Assembly: GCA_004151065.3 (NCBI GenBank)
Contig: NWUY0300028558.1
Span: 6,591-21,783, forward strand
Direction of reading: 5' to 3'
Source: Larix sibirica
Taxonomy: Eukaryota > Streptophyta > Pinopsida > Pinales > Pinaceae
Length of the DNA: 15,193 bases
Shown here: one piece after another, positions 1 to 8,384 of the stretch
Layout of the letters: every line of letters starts with the position of its first letter
Numbering within the stretch: the first letter of the stretch is position 1
Notes under the pieces: model-generated
Told to the model about the DNA's origin: nothing
The model's database searches: none
Seen by the model: the letters and a program-made list of their open reading frames with translations, nothing else
Position numbers and translations under genes: made by a program

Positions 1-1382
1 TATTATGCTATGAATGTATGAAATTTAACATCCCTTTGCTCATCATCCTTGCAATGTTTGGGGTTTGACCCTTTTGAATGGATAGTGTGTTTAGAGTTTT
101 GACGACTCGGTGGAGGGGCATAATTAGAATCAATATCTAGCCTATTGTTCATTAGATTCCATTACTTTGCCAATGCCCTTGGGTTGTACTCGGTGTTGGT
201 TTGCAGGCGTCTTGAATTATCTAGACTGTGTGGGTATTTCAATGGATTGACTTTTTCTTTTTAGATACTCCCTTTATGCACCATGTTGCCTCTTACCTAC
301 TAGGCAAGTGTTGAACAAGATCATCCGGGATGATATCTACAGGGAGATCATTCAGGTAACTTGGATAGACTTCTCGGGTGGTTTATGTTCAAAGATGACT
401 TTCTACTTTAAGCACTTCACTGAGTTGTGGGATAGACACATTGTTTGGACTCCCTACACATGCATCATTGGATGCATGCTCTTCTAATTTCTCTATGCCA
501 ATTCAAAGCAGGCTTACACCTACATGAAGTTTAGGTGAAGGACCAACTTGACTATTCATACAAGATTTGTCAGTTGTGCCATCTTTGGGAGTTTGGGATA
601 GAGGAGCACTTCATCATCCAATGCCCCATGTATTACAAGATTTAAGGGTGGTACCATTGTCTATTTAAGGAGTTATAGACACTTTCCAGTTGATTCATAT
701 ACGACAACTAGATATGCTTGGCCTTATACATGTAGGATGTCCTTTGGCGTCATTCCCATATTGCTTGGCCACAACCTAGACCAGTCTCCACCTTGATGAT
801 CACTTCCTTTTTTATGGCTCTCCCATTTGCAAGGGGCACCAAGAGAGAGATAGATAGTGGCCTTGATTTGATTTCAAATCAGTGTGTGCTTGTGGGACTA
901 TCCCCACGTCCTTGAGGCTTTAGTGGCATTGTATGTCCAGATCCCATATTAGTAATTAGACGAGATCAACCAACCTCTAGTGGCGGTCAACCTCTTCCAT
1001 TTAGCAATGTAGTACATAGTTGTGATCCTCTTTTAGTTTCTCTTCCAAATAAGCTTCTATCTTGAGTTTTCTCCACTCGATCTTGATTGATAGTGGAGCT
1101 AGCTCAAGTGAGCCTTGGTACTTCGGCATTATTATTATTGGTAGTCCATTTTTGGATCCATGCCTTTTGTACATTCTTCATCCATATTTTTTTTTTGCTT
1201 CTAGAGTTTGGTTCTCAAACATTAGCTTAGATCAACTCTTTACTTTCTACATCTTGAGTTTATAGGAGTCACCTTAGTGCTCCCACTTTGTATTGACATC
1301 ATGGTATTTTCCTTTTGGCAATCCCATTGACCTACTTTTGTGGTCATTTGTTGGACATTAATAAAATTATCTTATCTTATCT
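1..1382 (+). mobile_element. Decayed 3' half of a LINE (non-LTR) retrotransposon
   Basis: Remnant of the C-terminal end of a LINE polymerase ORF followed by its 3' UTR. A stop-free stretch at 317-484 reads FYFKHFTELWDRH. Another at 598-814 reads EEHFIIQCPMYYKI and YHCLFKE, then ITSFF near the end, with several in-frame stops in between. From memory, this Cys/His-containing block closes the polymerase of a plant LINE group; that assignment has not been checked by search. Positions 815-1382 fit a 3' UTR, because 1276-1382 matches a second copy at about 13615-13710 (shared CTACTTTTGT and TTGGACATTAATA blocks). Both copies end in tandem TTATC units. Stops and frameshifts make it inactive. The 5' limit is outside the window or unclear before about 200. 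Small open frames in this stretch (for example 1062-1265) are not genes. Confidence 0.75.
1367..1382 (+). repeat. TTATC tandem tail at LINE 3' terminus
   Basis: About three TTATC units close the LINE remnant, directly before - strand LINE sequence. The same tail closes the second copy at 13698-13710. Short tandem tails instead of poly(A) are known for some LINE clades, such as I-like elements. Confidence 0.6.
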
Positions 1383-1788
1383 ACCCATTGAAGATCATGA
1401 CCTTGGTTAAACTCAGTTTGATTATCCATTGTGTAAGATTGCATTATCTAGACAAGGCATCTAGTTGTTTTTGCAAACCATTTGGGCTGGAAGCCAAGAG
1501 GATCACATCATGTGCAAAGAGGAAGATGGAGATCAAGAGGCGGTTGACAGGATAACCATCAATGCCTTGGATATGCTAGTGTAAAAATTAAAAAGACTCC
1601 ATCTCATCAATATAGATTTCGAACATGGTGAGAGAGACAGGGGTATCTTTGCTTCACCCTAACGACACTCTTGATGAAATCTCACACATTGTTTGTTGTA
1701 CAAAGCTGGCCAATAATAGATTGAAAAAGACACATAATAGTAGTGATAAGGGTTTCTGATATGCAGATGTTCTCATCCCTCGAATCTG
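1383..1788 (-). mobile_element. LINE reverse-transcriptase fragment, catalytic block
   Basis: Read on the - strand, this gives ISETLITTIM, then DFIKSVVRVKQ, then after a frameshift IYIDEMES. It continues with LFAHDVILLASS (about 1521-1486) and LQKQLDAL, and ends near KVMIFNG next to 1383. This is the order of the palm and post-palm blocks of a LINE reverse transcriptase. The catalytic Y/F-x-D-D box reads FAHD at 1518-1507, so one catalytic aspartate has become histidine, in addition to stops and a frameshift. The block with the first catalytic aspartate is missing. The fragment is cut at 1383 by the tail of the + strand LINE, which suggests that LINE inserted into this older copy. It appears to belong to the same broad LINE group as the neighbouring fragments. 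Confidence 0.72.
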
Positions 1789-1789
1789 G

Positions 1790-2269
1790 CTATGCCAAGT
1801 ATGTTTGCCTCTCATCCACCATTTGGGAAGCAACCTCAAGTCGTATCCCCATGATACTCGGTTGATCTCCTATTTTCGAAAATTCTGCTTCTACTCGATG
1901 AATTGATGGTATGACATAGAGTGCAATGCACTCCATAGCCAACTTCAACATGTCTTTTCTCATAACCGCCCTTCCTATCTCGGTGGTGAAGCCTCCTACT
2001 ATTGCCTCCTCTGCCATAAGAAACTCATCTTCATCTCACAAAGGACACCTGAATTGAGCACTTCCCTCATCCACTCTCCCTAAAAATTTTTGCACAATAT
2101 CTTTCTGACCACTACCCTCTCTCATTTGATCTAGATCCAAGATCCATGTTCTTCCACCTCCTCTCTCTATGTTATTGCTAAGTAGCCCCTGAATTAAGTC
2201 CCTTTCTTCTTGATACTTATTCTCATACCGAGACATTCGAGAGGTAGTTTGGGTGATGAATACAAGCAA
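1790..2269 (-). pseudogene. Degenerate 160-codon reading frame, origin unknown
   Basis: One continuous - strand frame runs from an ATG at 2269 to a TAG at 1792-1790, with a single internal TGA at 2038-2036. It joins a 77-residue and an 81-residue piece (the second has an internal ATG at 2017). The product would be charged and mostly helical in character, with stretches such as YENKYQEERDLIQGLL and AEEAIVGGFTTEIGRA. I do not recognise a domain. It lies exactly between two LINE fragments in opposite orientation, and its first codons overlap sequence that reads as LINE on the + strand (2238 onward). It may be a fragment of a captured host gene, an ORF of another retroelement, or an unrecognised part of the same LINE. 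Whether it is expressed cannot be judged. Confidence 0.35.
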
Positions 2270-2480
2270 AGCAGCTGATGAGGTGGGGTTCTAGGCAGAG
2301 CTCTTCAACCATGATCTTAATCTGGAGGATCACTTGGCTAATATGTTCAACCATGTGGTCCATACAGGTTTACCACAGACTTGGACACATCGCATTATTC
2401 ACCTGATCCACAAATCAGGCCCCAACACATATCCAAACAATTACATAACGACCATGGTTGACCATACATTTTCAAAGCTT
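2238..2480 (+). mobile_element. LINE reverse-transcriptase fragment, N-terminal part
   Basis: The + strand frame reads REVVWVMNTSKAADEVGF, then a TAG at 2292-2294 where related elements have a sense codon. It continues with FNHVVHTGLPQTW, HLIHKSGPNTYPNNY and MVDHTFSKL. The order KAA-GF, GxPxxW, IHKSG and NY-HTFSKL is that of the first conserved blocks of LINE reverse transcriptases. Similarity stops abruptly after 2480. The copy is a non-functional fragment with at least one stop. Its orientation is opposite to the - strand fragment at 1383-1788, which carries the complementary later part of the same domain. Confidence 0.75.
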
Positions 2481-3067
2481 GATTTGAAGTGGATCCAACT
2501 GAAAACAATTGGCTTCAGGCTCAGGCTCTATGATGATAGCCGCAGGCAAGGTTCAAGGCTATGGATGAGGTAGGAGACATGATTGATGGCATGAAGGACC
2601 CCATGCCATTGCGAACTGTGTGCATCCCTGCATTCATATAGTACTCCAAAGTCAGCACGGGAATGCCATAGTTAAAAAAATGTATTTAGAAAAAAGATAA
2701 TTTTATGTATTTTAGAAGTAAAAACTTGAAACTATTACTCAAATGAGAAATGAAGAAAAAAGATGAGGAACTTAGTGAGCTTGTAGAAGCTGAAGGGTTG
2801 GGGACACTTGGTCTTCCAACTACCCCACTAGTTGAGCCATTCTCTTATTTACTCTTTCACCACAATTGGAGGAGCGGTTCTTTGGTAGAGAGTGGGAGTA
2901 AATGTTGCCCAAGTTCCCATGTGCAGTAGGATGAGCCAGAGAGACGGAGTGTACTGTAACATACATATTGCTGAGAAATAAAGAGCCAGCCCAAAGCCAA
3001 TTGAATACTGGGTTTTCCATTTGGGTTTCAAGGTAAATACTATCTCAATGTGCAATGATTTTTCTGT

Positions 3068-3097
3068 GTTGTTTTTTTATTTTTATTTTTATTTTTT
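3068..3097. repeat. Low-complexity (TTTTTA)n run
   Basis: T-rich simple sequence with about three TTTTTA units, flanked by TGTGTTG on both sides. Confidence 0.7.
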
Positions 3098-3478
3098 GTG
3101 TTGTTATTTTGCTGTGTTAGCTTGCATATGTGGTTTAATGAAAGCTACTGTATGATTCCATGGCTGAGAGTTGGTGTTAATTGTAAGGGAGTCAGATCTT
3201 TCCAATGAAGATTGTAGGTTTATTGCATTGCTTGGTTTTCCTTGTTTAATAGAGATTATAACTACTACTACCACTGTTTGCATTTCCAAGCTCAGAGGTC
3301 ATTGGCCACCATCTCGGAGCCGTTGCACTTTCGCAAGGATTTGCTAAATTGGTTGTATTTAGAACTTATTTTCTGGGTGAATTTATCATAGCTCCTGGAT
3401 GTGTTCTTCCTCCTTGCTGAGCGTACCGCCTTACTGGCTCAGCAAATCCACCTCTGCTGAGCATCAACCCTCTCCTCT

Positions 3479-3553
3479 GGGCCATACGTGGGCTGTACAG
3501 CTAAGCTGGGTTGTGTCAGCATGTTCTTGGCTGTATGAGGGCCGTACAACTAA
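3479..3553. repeat. Degenerate ~50-bp tandem repeat, two units
   Basis: Two blocks spaced 50 bp apart share the pattern GGCYRTAYGWGGGCYGTACA followed by RCTAA (3480-3504 and 3529-3553). No gene or element is recognised around them. Confidence 0.4.
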
Positions 3554-3748
3554 TTGCTAAGTGTGTTGCTTATCCCAATGTGAAACCTCCTGCAATATGA
3601 GGTGTAACAATGTGCATTGCTTGAACTTTGCTGCCCTCGCCGTGATGTATGAGACATGCTAACCATCTTAGAACTTGTGACAATTCCTTTTGAATAGAAG
3701 TGACATAATGATTGTACCAACTGACAGTAGTACACAGATAAATTTGTA

Positions 3749-3756
3749 GTCTGTGC
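3749..3756. repeat. Target-site duplication, left copy (GTCTGTGC)
   Basis: Exactly matches 4002-4009. The match ends at the 15-bp inverted ends of the hAT-like element. Confidence 0.82.
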
Positions 3757-4001
3757 CATAGTAGCATAATTTGGCCGTATTGGCATTTCACATACGGAAA
3801 TTCAGAACATATTCGAATTCGCAGAATATTCAGTGTAAGTGTATACTAATACGGATTCTGAGTAATGGAAAATTAAAGTTTGAAAACCAATTTAAAAAAC
3901 AAANCTTCCGTATTTTATTCGTACTAGATTTTTTCATTACGTATTTTTTCCGTATCGAATCGTATTCGTATCCATATTCGTACTCGAATTATGCTACTAT
4001 G
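3757..4001. mobile_element. hAT-like nonautonomous DNA transposon (MITE)
   Basis: The element starts with CATAGTAGCATAATT and ends with the exact reverse complement AATTATGCTACTATG, so it has 15-bp perfect terminal inverted repeats. It is flanked by the 8-bp direct repeat GTCTGTGC at 3749-3756 and 4002-4009. An 8-bp target duplication is characteristic of the hAT superfamily. Inside each end are many short CGTAT/ATACG words (for example CGTATTCGTA near 3961), which resemble subterminal transposase-binding repeats, with ATACGG words near the left end. As shown it is 245 bp with no transposase. The N at 3904 lies inside it, so missing internal sequence cannot be excluded. It probably sits in the long intron upstream of the RECQ4-type exons. 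Confidence 0.82.
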
Positions 4002-4009
4002 GTCTGTGC
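4002..4009. repeat. Target-site duplication, right copy (GTCTGTGC)
   Basis: Pairs with 3749-3756. The flanking bases differ beyond the 8 bp. Confidence 0.82.
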
Positions 4010-4357
4010 ACCAGTTTTCTTGGAGTTCTGGCTAGTTTTGCATGTCAAGATTCTGATGGAGTGCATGAAACTTACATTCATTCCTTTGGCATAGCAGAAC
4101 TGATGTCTACCCTTCAAATTATGATAAATTATAAGTTTTACTCAATTCCTCTGATCTCAGCAGCATTTGATAGGATAGCAGTTAGAGTTAATCTGGTTTT
4201 GCTGTGCTTTCTTTTCCGCTCATGCATAGGTTAGTGAAATTATGATGTTTCAGTGAATAATCATTATTAGATCCGGTGGTTTTTATAGTATTCATTTTTT
4301 TCATGTTTCACTGTTTACAAGTATACTGAGATGAAATTGCGAACTTTTGTGATACAG
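4010..4357 (+). other. 3' end of upstream intron of the RECQ4-type gene
   Basis: Non-coding sequence in which I see no further RecQ exon, ending in the acceptor TTTTGTGATACAG at 4357. The exon then continues a split codon (xx|A TTT), matching an Arg-Phe pair expected just before the HRDC linker in plant RECQ4 proteins. Confidence 0.7.
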
Positions 4358-5760
4358 ATTTGCGGCATCCAGGAAGGTCGATAAGGAGAAAGTTGGTACT
4401 ACATTAAAGAAAGTTGAGTTGCCTACAATAAATATGAACTCCCCAGTTGAGGATGGGTTACCTCCTCTTCAGTCACAAGTTGATCCGGTAAGTTTTTAAT
4501 CTATTTGCCCTGGAAACTTTAAAGTGCCTTAGGGTGTTCGCTTCTGTCTGCTTTCTATGAAAATATGAGAGACGTGTTATCTGGTCATGGTTGCAGGCCC
4601 TGTCAAGCAAGCTTTACGCTGCCTTGCGTCACCTACGAACGATACTTGTTAATGAAGCCGGGGGAAATCTAATGCCTTATCATATTTTGGGGTCTGTATT
4701 CTCGATTGACTGTTTTGTAATAATCCTGGTCGAGAATTGTGCCTTTTTTAAAGATCGCCTTTCCATTATTTCTGTTTAGATGCTATTGTTTTGCACCTGA
4801 TTATGGACATTTTGTCAATTACTGGATTAAATCAGCACATGTCTATTTCGAGGTAATTCCAGTCTTGGCTATGCAACTAACATATGCTCTAAATCTGAAT
4901 TTTAGGAATGCTGTTCTGCAACAGATCAGCAAAAAGGTACCTAGAACAACGGAGGAATTGCTAGAAATAAATGGCATTGGAAAGTAAGATTCTTGACTGA
5001 GGCCAATGCTTGTCCCTCAGGTTTTGTAAAGTTGTGTACATAGGGCATTTCCTGTAGGTTTCAACAACGCTGATGTCTTTGAATTTATGTATTGTCTTAA
5101 CCTGCCCACTGGCACTTATGCAGGGTGAAGGTTAACAAATATGGTGCACGTTTGCTTGAAACCATTTCATCTATAGCAAATGAATTTCAAAACACAGGCA
5201 AGAGTACAGCGGCTATGGATACATTTGTCACTGATGAATACATCACACCATCCTCCAAAAGGAGACGAGATCCTGTGTTTGACTCTGGTATGGATTTTAT
5301 TGAAGATGGCGATTTTATTCAAGGTGGGAAGTCAACAAAGAAAAGGCAATCAAAAAAACAATCAGCTAAAATGAGGGCAGCTACATGTTCGAATTTAGAG
5401 CCTACTTGCTCAATGACATCAGTTCCTTCTAATTCTTTGACTTCAAATAATTTAATCTTCTCTTCTGGACAGCAAACTGGCACCTCATGTTTTGAGCTGG
5501 CTTCTGAAGGTGATGACTTGGATATACCAGAGGGCTTTACTCTGACAAATGATTTTGACAATGTTGAACCAAGGATGAAACAAAATTTTGATGTTCCGGA
5601 TGGATTTATTCTCACAAACGATCTTGACAATATTAATCCCAGGAAGAACGAAAATGGTAGCAGAGTTTTACCCTCTTCATTGAATTTAAGGCACAATCAA
5701 TCGGACTCAAAAAATGATAGTATGTTTGCCAAATATGCTCTGAAGAAAGTTCACAGATAG
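4358..5760 (+). CDS. RECQ4: RecQ helicase, plant RECQ4/BLM type: last four exons (HRDC domain and tail)
   Basis: C-terminal part of a 3'-5' DNA helicase of the BLM/Sgs1 branch. In plants these proteins act with TOP3-alpha and RMI1 to dissolve recombination intermediates and limit crossovers in the nucleus. Exons are 4358-4487, 4597-4691, 4906-4983 and 5124-5760 (TAG at 5758). All introns are GT-AG (109, 214 and 140 bp) and the joined frame is open for 312 residues. Residues 1-43 are the linker after the RQC region and about 44-120 are the HRDC domain: LSSKLYAALRHLRT, YHILGNAVLQQISKKVPRT, then ELLEINGIGKVKVNKYGARL. The tail (about 124-312) is longer than in the Arabidopsis protein as I recall it. 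It has basic clusters that may be nuclear signals (KRRR at 146-149; KKRQSKK at about 172-178) and a 23-residue tandem repeat. The helicase and RQC exons lie upstream, outside the window, or are lost. The family call rests on the HRDC match; the exact paralogue (RECQ4A or RECQ4B) is not determinable. Confidence 0.92.
5518..5655 (+). repeat. In-frame 69-bp tandem duplication in the RecQ tail
   Basis: Two adjacent 23-codon units (5518-5586 and 5587-5655, residues 233-255 and 256-278 of the window product) share the pattern [LF]D[IV]P[ED]GF then xLTND[FL]DN[VI]xPR. They are identical at 13 of 23 residues and most other changes are conservative (I/V, E/D, F/L). The frame is kept exactly. The unit is acidic with two spaced aromatic or hydrophobic anchors, which is common in short protein-docking motifs. 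No partner can be assigned. Confidence 0.85.
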
Positions 5761-6702
5761 CCTCCCTGGTTATGGTTTGATTTAGTTGCTGGGATAAGTA
5801 TTTCCCTCAAATTAAACTGGCATCTGCTAGATTTATTCTTTGGCAGAGCATGCTTTTCTGCTTGTTCATTAGAGCTATTCGTAATCAAATACCTGGTTCA
5901 GAGAATGAATCACTCTTATTCTTTTTGCAGTGATTTTTCTTCTGTTAATTGCATGCCAACCAACTCATTAGCTTCAATTGATTCTGGCTGTTGTGTCTTG
6001 CGAAACTGCCTTGATGTTTCTATGCCAAGTACGTGGAACATTTGGTTAATGTATGAATGATAAACTGCACCAAAACACAGTTGCCCTTGTACTGGTTTTT
6101 TAGCATCAGGCTTACTGCAGTTTTCAACAGAATGTTAATATCATTCCCACTTTCAAATTATTTTAAATGTTAAAAGTCGGTTATGGACAGACTACTATGA
6201 AATATTTGGGAAGATGACATACATTCTAACATAGCTTGCAATTAGCTAAAAATATTGAATTCTAAGAAACTTGCTACTGATAAAATCTTTGTACTTGCAA
6301 ATGGCTTATAAATGCACCACTATTGAAGTCATATCAGCGCAAATTTATGCACTCTCTTTTGAGTATAGAAGTCTGGTCTCTGAGCAAGCAACTGCAGAAG
6401 TACAAAATCTTAAACATATATGCCAAAGTTTCATCTCAATCAGTATGCTTTGTGAGAGGACTATCTTAAATGTACGTGTATCAGTTCCTATTACCAGTTG
6501 CTTCTTGGTTGAAAGCAATATTAGGGGGCGTGGATTATTTGTTGCTCTGCAAGTCTCTATGTACCAAAGCGGGGCTATTGACAAAAATGTGATTTTCCCT
6601 AGGCTAATTTTTGATATTCAATATTGGAACGGAATAAATGAAGGGAAATATCTATAGAAGGTAATTAATCTTGTTTTGGTTTTGGTAAAAGCACTGACCC
6701 TT
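5761..6702 (+). other. 3' UTR and downstream flank of the RECQ4-type gene
   Basis: AT-rich sequence with no canonical AATAAA found. A good splice-acceptor-like string (TTATTCTTTTTGCAG) ends at 5930, which could mark a spliced 3' UTR or be chance. An open frame of 128 codons lies at 6271-6657 (+). It has no recognisable domain and no upstream signal, and I do not call it a gene. The satellite begins at about 6703. Confidence 0.5.
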
Positions 6703-7577
6703 TCCCACACAAACATGTTCCCTTTGACAATTTGTCAAAATGCAAGTTTTTGGACGAACTTTGATCGAGGCCATGACCTAGGGTCAAAATAGCTAAAAGC
6801 TCCACACAAACATGTTCCCACGCTTTCTCTCCAATGGGTATCCAAATCTACTTCAAAATTTCAAGAAAGAGAAAACTTGTCAAACTGCAACTCTTTAGAT
6901 CACCTTTGACGAGGGCTAAAATAGCTATAAGGCCCACACAAATGTGTGTGCACTGTTTATCTCTCCAGTGGATATACCAATCTACTTCAAAATTTCAAGA
7001 AAGAAAAAGATTTGAAAGTGCAACTTTATAGACCAAATTTAACCAATGGCTAAAATAGCTAAGAACCCCACAGAAATGTGTGTGCATGCTTTATCTCTCC
7101 AATGGGTATCCAAGTCTACTTTAAAATTTCAGAAAAGAGAAAAAATGGTCAAAGTGCAACTTTTTAGATAAAGTTTGACCAAGGGCTGAAATAGCTAAGG
7201 ACCCCACACAAACTTGTACACATGCTTCTATCTCTTCGATAGGTATCCAAAACAACTCTAAAATTTCAAGAAAGAGAAAACTCATGAAAATGCAACTTTT
7301 AAAGCCAACCTTGACTAAGGCCTTGGTCGAGGGCGAAAATAATTAAGAACACCACACAAACATGTGTGCATAGGTGTCCAAATGTAGCTTAAAATTTCAA
7401 GAAAGAGAAAACTGGACAAAGTGCAATTTTTATAGACCAACTTTGGTTTAGGGCTGCACCAATGTGTGCACACACTTTATCTCTCCAATGGGTATCGAAA
7501 TCTACTTTAAAAATTCAAGAAAGAGAAAACTTGTGAAAAGTGAACTTTTGAGGCCAACTTTGACCAAAGGCCAAACT
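6703..7577 (+). repeat. Satellite array, left block (~135-150 bp monomers)
   Basis: About six monomers. Conserved blocks in order are TCTCCAATGGGTATCCAAAT, then AAAATTTCAAGAAAGAGAAA, then CAACTTTGACCAAGG, then AAATAGCTAAGAACCCCACA, then CATGTGTGCATGC. The first monomer (about 6703-6760) and one at 7340-7400 carry internal deletions. The last is interrupted at GGCC|AAACT by the solo LTR. Monomers differ at many positions, so the array is not recently homogenised. Open frames here run through repeated units and are interrupted by the TAG in the conserved ATAGCTAAG, so they are not genes. Confidence 0.93.
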
Positions 7578-8062
7578 TGTTCAATTTTTCTTGTAGCAGT
7601 AAAAAGCCAATTTTCAGATCTGATAATTACTTCCTAATGGTTTTCAAACAGTAATTTCATCCCATTGTTATCATTCGTTGAATAATTACACATTGAAAAT
7701 GTCATCTTTAAATTGCCGTGAAAACAAAAGAGAATCACAGAATAGCCATGCACAATAGACACAAAAATTTTACCCTAGGAAATCCAAACTAGGGAGAAAA
7801 CCCAACCAACTTTTCTTAGAAGAAATCAATCCAATAATTCAATTACATCACCATGAAGAGAAACCCTAGCACATAAGAAGTGTGTTCTTCACAAGAACCC
7901 TTAAATACAAAAACCCTAGATCAACATAGTGAACCTCTAGGGTTTATGAGAACTTTCGACAAGATGCTCCTTGTGCCTTTGCTAGGCCTCCTTGTAAAGA
8001 GCGCATGAGAAGAACTGAGAAGATGTGTGATGTGATAATGAAAAGGTGAAATGTTAGTTGCT

Positions 8063-8070
8063 TATTTATA
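8063..8070 (-). promoter_or_regulatory. TATA box of the solo LTR
   Basis: TATAAATA on the - strand, within GTGTATAAATAAGC. It sets the orientation of the LTR and the probable U3/R boundary about 30 bp downstream, near 8035. Confidence 0.6.
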
Positions 8071-8321
8071 CACATCAAGTCACGTTTATTTTATTGGGGT
8101 CGACTTGTACTTTTTGTTTTCACTTTTCATTCTATCTTCAGGGCCGACTTGTCCTGTTTCTTCTTTATTATTTCTTGGGCTTCTTCAATGCTTGTCGGGT
8201 CTTCTTCAATGGTTCAATGGCTTGACTTGTCTTCTTGTTATTTCTTCTTCACTAGAAAAGTTGTCCATGTGCCTTGTTGATGATCATTTTCTCACATGCA
8301 CGTTTATTCGCACATAGAGCT

Positions 8322-8384
8322 CTAATGTTGAATCGACCCACTAAGAAGTCCCAGACACTTCTTAGTATACCAATTCAACATTAG
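8322..8384. repeat. Strong inverted repeat (hairpin) in LTR U3
   Basis: The outer arms CTAATGTTGAAT (8322-8333) and ATTCAACATTAG (8373-8384) and the inner arms ACTAAGAAGT (8340-8349) and ACTTCTTAGT (8357-8366) are all perfect. A 6 by 6 internal loop separates them and the terminal loop is 7 nt, giving 22 base pairs over 63 nt. Confidence 0.9.

Larger units (their letters stand above)
2481..3748. other. Anonymous AT-rich sequence, no gene recognised
   Basis: No coding region is supported. Short open frames on both strands look like chance. There is an A-rich stretch at about 2670-2760 and a T-rich low-complexity run at about 3068-3097. It is probably part of the intron, or the upstream flank, of the RECQ4-type gene at 4358. 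Confidence 0.5.

Noticed and set aside
1340-1555. 71-codon + strand frame
   Set aside because: Crosses the LINE tail junction and is antisense to the better-supported RT fragment with the FAHD box.
2820-3289. Overlapping - strand frames of 60-68 codons
   Set aside because: No domain, no consistent frame and ordinary length for AT-rich intronic DNA.
3771-4094. Open frame of 107 codons
   Set aside because: It runs through the hAT-like element, an N and repeated CGTAT words, and has no transposase features.
4739-4987. 82-codon frame that includes part of the HRDC domain
   Set aside because: Only its last 26 codons (from 4906) are exon. The rest is intron, as shown by the TTTTAG acceptor at 4905.
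5319-5696. Open frame of 125 codons on the - strand inside the RECQ4 last exon
   Set aside because: Antisense shadow of a well-supported coding exon with a clear family match.
8051-8317. 88-codon hydrophobic frame
   Set aside because: Lies within the solo LTR U3, antisense to its TATA box; its leucine and serine richness comes from TTCTTC-rich sequence.
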